This document shows, in pieces, positions 7,699 through 12,784 of a DNA stretch of 13,652 bases (the stretch's first letter is position 1; each line of letters begins with the position of its first letter). The stretch spans positions 1 through 13,652 of the forward strand of contig CAPZDM010000021.1 in NCBI GenBank assembly GCA_948745425.1. The letters run 5' to 3'. This stretch comes from an uncultured Clostridia bacterium (GTDB lineage: Bacteria; Bacillota; Clostridia; TANB77; CAG-508). The notes beneath the pieces were generated by a model, which saw only the letters and a program-made list of their open reading frames with translations, searched no databases and was not told where the DNA came from. The position numbers and the translations under genes were made by a program.

Positions 7699-7955
7699 AT
7701 ATTTATACAATTCTTGGTTTTTTAACAGGATTATGTATTTTGTTTATATTATGCAGAATTTTTATAGTACCATTAAAGTTTATGTTAAAACTTTTGGCTA
7801 ATTCATTGATTGGTACTGTTATACTTTTAATTATAAATTTCATTGGTAGTTATTTTGGCTTTCACATTGGTTTGAATTTTATTACTATTCTTTTTGTAAG
7901 TATATTAGGTGTTCCTGGTGCAATTTTGCTAGTTATTATTCAACTTTTATTATGA
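7695..7955 (+). CDS. bofA: BofA-like pro-sigma-K processing inhibitor
   Basis: BofA is an integral membrane protein that, with SpoIVFA, holds the intramembrane protease SpoIVFB inactive in the outer forespore membrane. It thereby delays pro-sigma-K cleavage until the forespore signal. The TTG at 7695 (86 aa) is preferred because AGGTGAT lies six bases before it. The GTG at 7686 overlaps that SD and would add three residues. The protein is almost wholly hydrophobic, with an early segment before VPLKFMLKLLANSLIGT, a middle NFIGSYFGFHIGLN segment, and the C-terminal signature GVPGAILLVIIQLLL. These match the family consensus closely. It follows yaaL, as in Bacillus. Its 3' end overlaps the convergent ylmC end by six bases. 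Whether this species has the rest of the SpoIVF system cannot be seen here. Confidence 0.9.
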   Translation: MDIYTILGFLTGLCILFILCRIFIVPLKFMLKLLANSLIGTVILLIINFIGSYFGFHIGLNFITILFVSILGVPGAILLVIIQLLL

Positions 7956-8190
7956 TTCAAGTTCAACTAAGATTATGTCTTCTCCTATGCATCGTATTTG
8001 CTTCCATGGGATTACTATTTCATTATTGTTTAAAAATATGTTTATTTTATTAGTATTCCCTGGAACAATTATAGAGGTTATTACCCCACTCTCTAAGTCT
8101 GCTGTTACGTCTTGTACATAACCGTAATCTTCTTCCATCCTTTATATTTATGACTTCTTTGTGCTTAAAGTCTAGTCCTTTTCCATTCAT
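7950..8190 (-). CDS. ylmC: YlmC/YmxH-family PRC-barrel sporulation protein, interrupted at a CGG codon (+1 frameshift needed)
   Basis: This small PRC-barrel protein belongs to the YlmC/YmxH family of spore formers; its molecular role is not established. The ATG at 8190 has AAGGGA nine bases upstream and begins MNGKGLDFKHKEVINIKDG. At codon 23 the zero frame reads AGA TTA CGG and runs out of family likeness, stopping after 46 residues. Skipping the C gives DGRRL-G-YVQDV, which is the family's signature DGRRLG motif, then the barrel through IVIPWKQIRCIGEDIILVEL. The joined product is 79 aa, a normal length. sigG and ylmC lie close together in Bacillus, and here an accessory island separates them. 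The part upstream of codon about 41 is duplicated at 11583-11771. Without recoding the gene would be non-functional. Confidence 0.85.
8122..8124 (-). other. Candidate +1 recoding site in ylmC (TTA CGG T)
   Basis: Codon 23 is CGG. Skipping its C lets GGT be read and restores the conserved glycine of DGRRLG. Upstream lies a purine-rich stretch, AAGGATGGAAGAAGA, ending about three bases before CGG. It could pair with the 16S rRNA tail, as the internal SD of prfB does. The P-site TTA cannot re-pair with TAC. Confidence 0.7.
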
Positions 8191-8223
8191 ATATATTCAT
8201 CCCTTCATTTTAATTTGTTGTTA

Positions 8224-8232
8224 TATTATATG
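8224..8232 (-). promoter_or_regulatory. Possible sporulation-type -10 element upstream of ylmC
   Basis: The minus-strand sequence CATATAATA lies about 35 bases before the ATG and is conserved in the duplicate at 11751-11743. It fits a sigma-K (CATANNNTA) or sigma-E type -10, and also contains TATAAT. No matching TTGACA-like -35 is seen, which argues against a plain sigma-A promoter. The sigma factor is not certain. Confidence 0.35.
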
Positions 8233-8254
8233 TGTTTGTGGGACTAAAAATGTG

Positions 8255-8287
8255 TGTATTTTTAAAGGCACATGCGATATGCCCTTA
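8255..8287 (-). terminator. Weak hairpin after the HAD gene
   Basis: At the end of the HAD gene the minus strand forms AAGG-G-CATAT / ATGTG-CCTT with a CGC loop (one bulge, one G-U pair). Only a short U-run follows before A-rich sequence. It may end the dinD-HAD transcript inefficiently. Confidence 0.35.
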
Positions 8288-8890
8288 CAATATTATATTC
8301 ATTTCTTTCAGCTGTCTTTCTAATTGTTTTGCATTTTCGAATACTATTCCTTGAATTCCTTCTTTATTTGCCATTTCAATATTACTCTTATGATCATCTA
8401 TAAATACTGTTTCTGATGCTAATATTTTTTCTTTTTCTAAAATATATTTAAAGGTTTCCTTATCATCTTTTAACAGCCCATATTGATATGAAAAATGTTT
8501 ATGTTTGAATACCTCTAAATCTTTATTAGTACTTAATATGTATTCTACCCATTCTTTTACATGGTCTGATAATAATATTAAATTATACTTATTTTTAAGT
8601 TTATTTATAAGTTCTATTGTTCCTTTTACTTTTATATCTAAATTTTTTCTAATTAATTGTTTTATTATATCTTTATTGATATTCCAATTTGTATCTTTTA
8701 ATAATGCTTCTATATATTCATCTTCTGTACGTTTTCCTCTCATGGTTTCTAAAAATATATCTTCTACTTCTCTTTTTTTTACCAAAAATTCTTCTGATTT
8801 TATATTGGTGTTTTGTTCTATCATATACTCTACTCCATGATATCCAGATATTATTACTTCTGATAAATCAAATATTATATTTTTTATCAT
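8285..8890 (-). CDS. HAD-superfamily hydrolase, atypical motif I
   Basis: This 201-aa protein has the HAD layout of a subclass IA phosphatase: motif I FDLSEVI (nucleophile D8), an alpha-helical cap up to about residue 90, motif II in LILLSDH near 105, a lysine in YGLLKDDKETF as motif III, and motif IV VFIDDHKSN at 162-170. In motif I the second aspartate of DxD is replaced by serine (D8-L-S10). Some HAD groups, such as YihX-like enzymes, also lack an acidic residue here, so activity is not excluded, but the acid-base step must differ. The ATG at 8890 follows AGGTGAGGG. A GTG at 8902 lies within that SD. This SD overlaps the dinD stop codon, so the two genes are probably translationally coupled. 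The substrate is unknown. Confidence 0.82.
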   Translation of the reverse strand: MIKNIIFDLSEVIISGYHGVEYMIEQNTNIKSEEFLVKKREVEDIFLETMRGKRTEDEYIEALLKDTNWNINKDIIKQLIRKNLDIKVKGTIELINKLKNKYNLILLSDHVKEWVEYILSTNKDLEVFKHKHFSYQYGLLKDDKETFKYILEKEKILASETVFIDDHKSNIEMANKEGIQGIVFENAKQLERQLKEMNIIL

Positions 8891-8908
8891 ATATACCCTC
8901 ACCTAATT

Positions 8909-9757
8909 TTACTTCAATTTTTTCCTATCTTTAAAATTTAATCCTTTACTTTTTTCTTTTTCTATTTGTTTTGCACTTTTTCTTGGTGTTGGTAAATCTT
9001 CTGGCATAGTACCACCTATTCTTTTTATAGTCTGTCTAACTGCTTGTCCTACTTTATGATGTGTTATACAAGCATCATCTTCATTGTTGATATTTTTATT
9101 TTTTAATACCTCGTCTGTTTGTGTTATTCTAAATAAGTTTGCTGCAAGTTCTGTACTACTCATATAGTCTAATATATCTTCTTTTTCTGATATACCTTTT
9201 CTATTTGCTATATCTTTAGCAGTTTCTCCATTATACAATCCTCTATATCCATAGTTATTAAATTTACCATAATTTTTAACACCTACAAGTTTTGCTGTAT
9301 CAAATAAATATTTATTTTTATCTTTAACATTTTGTCTTGTATATAATCTTTTTTCATCTTCGCTTAATTGCTCATACTCTTTTCTTGTTATTTCTTGCTT
9401 TCTTGTTTGAACTGCAAAATATGTTTGTGCTAAAGCTACCTGCTTCTTTCTACTATCTCCATTTTGAGCTATTAAGTAACATGCATATCTTGTTAGCTTC
9501 ATATCATCTATTTCCATTTCAGCATTATTACCAACTTTTAACACCCTCCCGACGTCGGCAAAGTGTTCTTTCTCTGTAATACCGCTACCTTTACACGTTT
9601 CTTTAGCCTTGTTTATTACATTTCTAAAATTTCCCCACTTACTATATTCTAGCATTTCCATTAGTTCTCTTGCATACCAAAATTCCACTCCATTTTCGTC
9701 AATATGTTTAATATCTTCAAAGTTTTTTTCTGTTTTATTAACTATACTATTTTCCAT
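8909..9757 (-). CDS. dinD: DinD-like protein (DNA damage-inducible protein D family, Bro-N domain)
   Basis: This 282-aa protein matches the DinD family over most of its length. The N-terminal Bro-N-like DNA-binding domain is diagnostic: FEDIKHIDENGVEFWYAREL, followed by LEYSKWGNFRNVINKAKE and DMKLTRYACYLIAQNGD. The middle has LAQTYFAVQTRKQE. The C-terminal half carries a helical region with HHKVGQAVRQTIKRIGGTMP and ends in a lysine-rich tail. E. coli DinD is an SOS-induced inhibitor of RecA strand exchange, and Bro-N proteins are common in phages and islands. The start at 9757 has AGGAG five bases upstream. It heads a dinD-HAD unit with its own promoter and a palindrome in the leader. Gly codons following GTC and AGC place two CGG triplets out of frame, and both are read normally. 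Confidence 0.88.
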   Translation of the reverse strand: MENSIVNKTEKNFEDIKHIDENGVEFWYARELMEMLEYSKWGNFRNVINKAKETCKGSGITEKEHFADVGRVLKVGNNAEMEIDDMKLTRYACYLIAQNGDSRKKQVALAQTYFAVQTRKQEITRKEYEQLSEDEKRLYTRQNVKDKNKYLFDTAKLVGVKNYGKFNNYGYRGLYNGETAKDIANRKGISEKEDILDYMSSTELAANLFRITQTDEVLKNKNINNEDDACITHHKVGQAVRQTIKRIGGTMPEDLPTPRKSAKQIEKEKSKGLNFKDRKKLK

Positions 9758-9777
9758 ATATACTCCTATTCTTCAAC

Positions 9778-9796
9778 TGTTCGGAATTTCCGAACA
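9778..9796. promoter_or_regulatory. Perfect palindrome in the dinD leader (operator or RNA hairpin)
   Basis: TGTTCGGAA-T-TTCCGAACA is a perfect 9-bp inverted repeat, about 20 bases upstream of the dinD ATG and about 37 bases downstream of the predicted -10. It is GC-richer than its surroundings. The half-sites are oriented GTTC...GAAC, opposite to the Gram-positive LexA box CGAACNNNNGTTCG. It is therefore more likely a site for another regulator. Confidence 0.6.
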
Positions 9797-9832
9797 ACTG
9801 AATTTTATTTAAATTTCACTACTTTTCTACTA

Positions 9833-9861
9833 TTTATATCATATATCTTTACTTTTCTCAA
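9833..9861 (-). promoter_or_regulatory. Predicted promoter of dinD-HAD
   Basis: TTGAGA (9861-9856) and TATAAA (9838-9833) are separated by 17 bases on the minus strand, with TGA directly before the -10 (extended -10). It resembles the promoter at 11339-11368 over its whole length. Confidence 0.6.
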
Positions 9862-9897
9862 TACTTTTTGCGAAATTTTGTTCTTGTTTTTTTATTT

Positions 9898-9921
9898 AAA
9901 AAAAGCATACTTTCATATGCT
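9898..9921 (-). terminator. Intrinsic terminator after the nuclease gene
   Basis: On the minus strand, AGCATAT-GAAA-GTATGCT (one G-U pair) is followed by seven T. The stable GAAA tetraloop and T-run make this a good rho-independent terminator. Confidence 0.7.
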
Positions 9922-9977
9922 CTCTTTAAACCTATACTTCTACTTTATAAATTACATCATAATGTTAATGTTATTTT

Positions 9978-10801
9978 TTATTCCTTCATGCACTCTTTAC
10001 ATCTTTTTAATCCTGCATCTAGTAAATCTTTTTGTTTGGCTGTTGTTTCTTGTATATTTTGTAGTAAAACATTATCTAATTTACTACAATTTTTATCTAA
10101 TAAATGAAATTTTTTTGTTTTAGTATTTATTATGTAATTTTCATTTACTTTAGATTTCTTTTTATTTGCAACTTTTGTAATCTTGCTTCCTTTTTCTAAT
10201 ATTTTTGACCAAATTCTTGAATCTTTAATAATTTTTCCATCACTATATTGAAATTTTACTCCTTCTTGAACATTATAACAGAATCTACAAATACTGAATT
10301 TATCATTTATTGCTTGTGCTTCTATTAAAATTCCTATTGGAATTTGGTCTTTTCCCTTGTATTTTATTGTTACTCTATATATTATTTTTACTAAATTATC
10401 TTTAATATACTCTCCTATTTCATTTTCAATCTTCTTCATGCTACTTCTATTTAAGTTTCTAGTCCCTATAAAAATATTATTTGTTTTGGCAAGTTTTGCT
10501 GATAAACTATATGCTATTATATGACATTTTTCAAATAATCTTTTATTCTCAAAGTATATTTTCCAACCACTTGGTAAAGGATATGTATCTTTTTCTTTGT
10601 AACTAATGGTATTGTATCTATACTAAGCATAGCAATTGCACCACTGCTTCTTCCGTATTCATCTAATTCAAAGTATTTCGGCTTTCCTTCTATTGTTTGA
10701 TAATCTTGTTTTTTAAATAAAGGTTTATCATTATTGACTATAACAACAGATTCTTGTACTTTATTTATATTAACATTTACTAATTCATTCATTTCACTCA
10801 T
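9978..10801 (-). CDS. DNA/RNA non-specific endonuclease, frame-disrupted (-1 shift needed)
   Basis: Two reading frames together make one beta-beta-alpha-metal nuclease of about 274 aa. The start at 10801 follows GGTG. The N-terminal part has ELDEYGRSSGAIAMLSIDT and IPLVTKK. The second frame continues DTYPLPSGW, KCHIIAYSLSAKL (catalytic histidine about 94) and IGTRNLN (metal-binding asparagine about 118), then IIYRVTIKYKGK, ILIEAQAI, CRFCYNVQEG, and a His/Cys-rich end FHLLDKNC...RCKEC. The frames meet at ACA AAG AAA AAG (10600-10589), where one A is missing or a -1 slip occurs. No signal peptide is visible, unlike secreted relatives. It lies 15 bases after the 162-aa gene. It may be a toxin with that gene as partner, but this is speculation. 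Decay in a mobile region is as likely as programmed recoding here. Confidence 0.72.
10589..10597 (-). other. Frame break in the nuclease at an A-rich run (AAG AAA AAG)
   Basis: The zero frame leaves the nuclease fold here and stops at 10517. The -1 frame restores the PLPSGW and KCHIIAY motifs. G-AAA-AAG resembles bacterial -1 slippery sites but is not the ideal A-AAA-AAG. It differs from the CGG +1 sites in direction and sequence. Confidence 0.55.
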
Positions 10802-10816
10802 ATTATCACCATTCTA

Positions 10817-11305
10817 TTATGGATTATTTCTATTTTCACGTTCTAAACTATTTAATGCTGAATTCACATCAATTTTAATGCTATCCTTTAAATATTTCGC
10901 TTCTACCATTGTATCATCTTCTCCTATTTCATATGTCATACCAACTTTATAATTATAATCCTTAATATCTTTCGGAGTTAATTCTGTTTTTTCTATATTC
11001 CCATCATTGTAATAATTCATAGTAAAAGCATTTTTAGAATTATCATAGTTTATGTATATAAAATCACTTTCATAGGATTCGTTTTTCATACATTCATTTA
11101 CAATATTTTTTAACTTTCCTCTATATTTTTGTGCTAAAGCTGTTTCTTCTAGTATTTCATCACACAAATTTTTATATAATATGCCTTTGCTTTTTATATT
11201 TTTTATTTCTTCATTATTTATAGAATTTTTCAATTCATTTAAAAATTCAGTTACTTCTTTATTTTCATTACTTCTACTGCTTATAATATCAATATTTCTA
11301 TCCAT
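10817..11305 (-). CDS. Hypothetical protein, 162 aa, paired with the nuclease
   Basis: The ATG at 11305 has a full AGGAGG ribosome binding site and a promoter upstream, so expression is likely. The protein is soluble, with no signal or membrane segment. Its N-terminal 85 residues are lysine- and glutamate-rich helices with coiled-coil character (EFLNELKNSINNEEIKNIKS). The C-terminal half looks beta-rich, with FIYINYDNSKNAFTMNYYND and VGMTYEIGEDDTMVEAKY. I recognise no family. It ends 15 bases before the nuclease start and shares its transcript. An immunity or regulatory role for the nuclease is possible by position only. Confidence 0.7.
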   Translation of the reverse strand: MDRNIDIISSRSNENKEVTEFLNELKNSINNEEIKNIKSKGILYKNLCDEILEETALAQKYRGKLKNIVNECMKNESYESDFIYINYDNSKNAFTMNYYNDGNIEKTELTPKDIKDYNYKVGMTYEIGEDDTMVEAKYLKDSIKIDVNSALNSLERENRNNP

Positions 11306-11338
11306 ATATATGACCTCCTTTTGTCTTATGTAGTATTA

Positions 11339-11368
11339 TTTATATCACATATTTCACTGTTTTTTCAA
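11339..11368 (-). promoter_or_regulatory. Predicted promoter of the 162-aa gene and nuclease
   Basis: TTGAAA (11368-11363) and TATAAA (11344-11339) are separated by 18 bases on the minus strand, with an extended -10 (TGA before TATAAA). The sequence closely follows that of the dinD promoter. Confidence 0.55.
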
Positions 11369-11400
11369 TACAATTTACAAATTTTGTTATTTTTTTACAT

Positions 11401-11429
11401 TTTAAAAGAGTATATTTTCATATACTCTT
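11401..11429 (-). terminator. Intrinsic terminator with perfect GAAA hairpin
   Basis: On the minus strand, AGAGTATAT-GAAA-ATATACTCT forms a perfect 9-bp stem (10 with the outer A-T pair), followed by TTTTAAAA. The T-run is short. It ends transcripts coming through the truncated ylmC copy. Confidence 0.6.
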
Positions 11430-11435
11430 CATAAC

Positions 11436-11708
11436 CTATAATTCTACCTTACAAACTACATCATAACAATATTGTTCTCTTACAACATAGCCTGTCCTTT
11501 TTTGCTTCTTTTTTGTAACATAGCTATTTTTCTTACGAATTCTCTCAAATTCAAACCTATTATATCTATTCTCTTTCTTGCAACCATTATAGAGGTTATG
11601 ACTCCTGTTTCTAAGTCTGCTGTTACGTCTTGTACATAACCGTAATCTTCTTCCGTCTTTTATATTTATAACTTCTTTATGCTTGAAATCTAATCCTTTT
11701 CCATTCAT
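11436..11708 (-). pseudogene. Truncated ylmC duplicate fused to foreign 3' sequence
   Basis: Codons 1 to about 41 match the complete ylmC: MNGKGLDFKHKEVINIKDG, with the same CGG at codon 23. Beyond 11583 the likeness stops. Read without a shift, the ORF continues for 90 residues as a basic stretch (RIRKKNSYVTKKKQKRTGY) that does not look like YlmC, ending VREQYCYDVVCKVEL. Read with the +1 shift, the YlmC frame (YVQDVTADLETGVITS) continues past the junction to a TAA after MVARKRIDIIG. I interpret it as the 5' half left by island insertion. Its tail probably belongs to a different broken gene. Confidence 0.7.
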
Positions 11709-11771
11709 ATTTATTCATCCCTTCATTTTTAATTTGTTGTTATATTATATGTGTTTTTAGGGGTAAAAATG
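11583..11771. repeat. Direct repeat, copy B: 5' region of ylmC (high-coordinate edge of island)
   Basis: This is the partner of 8065-8252, in the same orientation. It spans the putative sporulation-type -10 at 11751-11743 through codon about 41. The likeness ends at the core ATTATAGAGGTTAT near 11586-11599. Confidence 0.75.
11640..11642 (-). other. CGG recoding site preserved in the ylmC duplicate
   Basis: CGG again occupies codon 23, in the same TTA CGG T context as the complete copy. The surrounding 5' region has diverged by about 10%. The site was therefore present before duplication and has been kept in both copies, which makes a random recent indel or read error less likely. Confidence 0.7.
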
Positions 11772-11775
11772 ATAG

Positions 11776-11801
11776 AAAAAGAGGAGCGAATCACACTCCC
11801 C
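11776..11801 (-). terminator. Intrinsic terminator after the Cys-rich/membrane-protein unit
   Basis: On the minus strand, GGGGAGTG-TGATT-CGCTCCTC (8-bp stem with two G-U pairs) is followed by TTTTTCT. It separates the upstream unit from the truncated ylmC leader. Confidence 0.7.
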
Positions 11802-11824
11802 TTCTGTACTAAAACGAATTTTAC

Positions 11825-11899
11825 TTAATAATGCTTTGTTGGATCAACTATTGGTATCCCTGCCATCCTCTTGTAGTCTATTACTTTCTTCTCACTCAT
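11825..11899 (-). CDS. Possible 24-aa ORF or gene remnant
   Basis: A short frame from ATG 11899 to TAA 11825 ends in IDYKRMAGIPIVDPTKHY, which looks protein-like. There is no convincing SD site (only CTCAAGT upstream). In-frame sequence extends back only to the stop of the membrane-protein gene. It may be the 3' scar of a deleted gene rather than a working peptide. Confidence 0.3.
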   Translation of the reverse strand: MSEKKVIDYKRMAGIPIVDPTKHY

Positions 11900-11918
11900 A
11901 CTTGAGAAAACATAATTA

Positions 11919-12239
11919 TTACATTAGATTTAAGAAATGTCCTACAATTCCAATAATACTTCCTAGAACAATAGACATTATTGTCATTGCTATTGGACTT
12001 TTTTTATCTTCTTTAGCAACTAAAATAATAACTGGAATTGCCATCAGAATAGCAACAACTCCTCCTCTTAACCACCATAAATCTCCAAACCAATTAATTC
12101 CAAAAATAATAAAAGGAACTATTAAATAATATACAAATGCTGATATACAAGAATATTTATCAACTTTCATTTTAATCATTGGTAATACATCTATTACTCC
12201 TGCAACTATTCCAATTAATAATGTTAATAAGAAATTCAC
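11919..12239 (-). CDS. Small multi-pass membrane protein, 106 aa, unknown function
   Basis: Translation starts at GTG 12239, with an excellent AAGGAGGTGA site five bases upstream. That site lies inside the end of the preceding gene, whose TAA directly abuts the GTG. The two are therefore translationally coupled. Four hydrophobic segments can be seen: FLLTLLIGIVAGVIDVLP, AFVYYLIVPFIIFGINW, RGGVVAILMAIPVIILVA and MTIMSIVLGSIIGIVGHFL. A short charged loop, KEDKKSP, lies between the last two. I recognise no family. The pairing with a Cys-rich cytoplasmic protein suggests a shared job, but not which. Confidence 0.75.
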   Translation of the reverse strand: MNFLLTLLIGIVAGVIDVLPMIKMKVDKYSCISAFVYYLIVPFIIFGINWFGDLWWLRGGVVAILMAIPVIILVAKEDKKSPIAMTIMSIVLGSIIGIVGHFLNLM

Positions 12240-12599
12240 TTATTTCACCTCCTTTTTATATGTTTTATTACATGATTTACAAGTAATTTCAAGTTTATAT
12301 TTTTTTAGATTTTTATCTAAAATTGTTATTAAAGGTGATTCATCAAAAGAACAACATAATCTATTTTTTATTGTTACTAATTCTTTATCACAGTTGCAAC
12401 CTTCTTGACTATCTTCAAAGTCCAAAAATATACTACCTTTACTTCCACAATTACATTCATAATTGAATTTTAATTCGTCATAAGTTACATAGCATAGATA
12501 TCCAATATTTTTATTACATTTTTCACAATACATCCATCCACCATAATTAGTCGCTAATTTTGTATTTACTAGTTCTTTATTTTTAATTACCCTTGCCAT
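12240..12599 (-). CDS. Cys-rich putative zinc-ribbon protein, 119 aa
   Basis: The ATG at 12599 has AGGAGA six bases upstream and a consensus promoter. The protein starts MARVIKNKELVNTK and then shows repeated cysteine pairs: YCEKCNKN near 24-27, CNCGSKG near 49-51, EGCNCDKE near 68-70, a CC pair near 82, and CKSCNKTYKKE near 109-112. CxxC pairs spaced like this suggest one or two zinc ribbons. It has no membrane segment. I do not recognise a named family. It is the first gene of a coupled pair with the membrane protein downstream. Confidence 0.75.
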   Translation of the reverse strand: MARVIKNKELVNTKLATNYGGWMYCEKCNKNIGYLCYVTYDELKFNYECNCGSKGSIFLDFEDSQEGCNCDKELVTIKNRLCCSFDESPLITILDKNLKKYKLEITCKSCNKTYKKEVK

Positions 12600-12671
12600 A
12601 AATCTATCTCCTTTAAAAATTATTTTAGTTTAGTTACATTTTCTATATAATGTTTCATTTTTTATATTCAT

Positions 12672-12700
12672 ATTATAATATATTTTATAACTCTATGCAA
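12672..12700 (-). promoter_or_regulatory. Predicted sigma-A promoter of the Cys-rich/membrane-protein unit
   Basis: TTGCAT (12700-12695) and a perfect TATAAT (12677-12672) are separated by exactly 17 bases on the minus strand, about 70 bases before the ATG. This is a strong vegetative match. Confidence 0.7.
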
Positions 12701-12723
12701 CTGTTAAATTTTAATGGAAACAA

Positions 12724-12766
12724 GGCATCTTGACAGCATAAATATATGTTATGCTGTCAAAATGCC
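12724..12766. terminator. Long inverted repeat after sigG (terminator or repeat element)
   Basis: TTGACAGCATAA (12730-12741) and TTATGCTGTCAA (12749-12760) form a perfect 12-bp stem with a 7-base loop. GGCAT and ATGCC extend it by five pairs after one mismatch. Neither side has a strong T-run. It may end sigG transcription, but its length and lack of a U-tract also fit a dispersed palindromic repeat. Confidence 0.5.
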
Positions 12767-12784
12767 CCATCCCTATTGACACTT

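Larger units (their letters stand above)
8065..8252. repeat. Direct repeat, copy A: 5' region of ylmC (low-coordinate edge of island)
   Basis: About 187 bases match 11583-11771 at roughly 90% identity by eye. The repeat covers the leader, start codon and first ~41 codons of ylmC. Similarity ends abruptly at the shared core ATTATAGAGGTTAT. Copy A joins to the complete ylmC gene. The two copies bracket the accessory island and look like the product of recombination at ylmC. Confidence 0.75.
9833..9961. repeat. Repeated cassette-junction module, copy 1
   Basis: About 128 bases align with 11339-11466 at roughly 70-75% by eye. In transcription order the module holds the last codons of a gene (YDVIYKVEV and stop), a GAAA-loop terminator hairpin, an AT-rich spacer and an extended -10 promoter. 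In this copy the coding tail is only a ten-codon remnant, cut off by a stop at 9965-9967. Confidence 0.6.
11339..11466. repeat. Repeated cassette-junction module, copy 2
   Basis: This is the partner of 9833-9961. It has the same order: a gene tail (YDVVCKVEL and stop at 11436), a GAAA-loop hairpin, a spacer and an extended -10 promoter. In this copy the coding tail is continuous with the ORF that begins in the truncated ylmC duplicate. Confidence 0.6.

Noticed and set aside
8122..8124. Simple P-site tRNA slippage as the mechanism of the +1 shift
   Set aside because: GCA to CAC, ATA to TAC and TTA to TAC give no useful re-pairing, so slippage as in prfB does not fit these sites.
9778..9796. 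LexA/SOS box upstream of dinD
   Set aside because: The half-sites read GTTC...GAAC, which is the reverse of the Firmicute box CGAACNNNNGTTCG, and the spacing differs.
8250..11583. Integrase or transposase driving the island
   Set aside because: No recombinase motifs are present in any frame between the repeats, so autonomous mobility is not claimed.
11436..11708. A genuine 90-aa protein from the full ORF
   Set aside because: Its first 22 codons are ylmC and the following zero-frame stretch is the out-of-frame reading of ylmC. It is better explained as a truncated duplicate fused to another broken gene tail.
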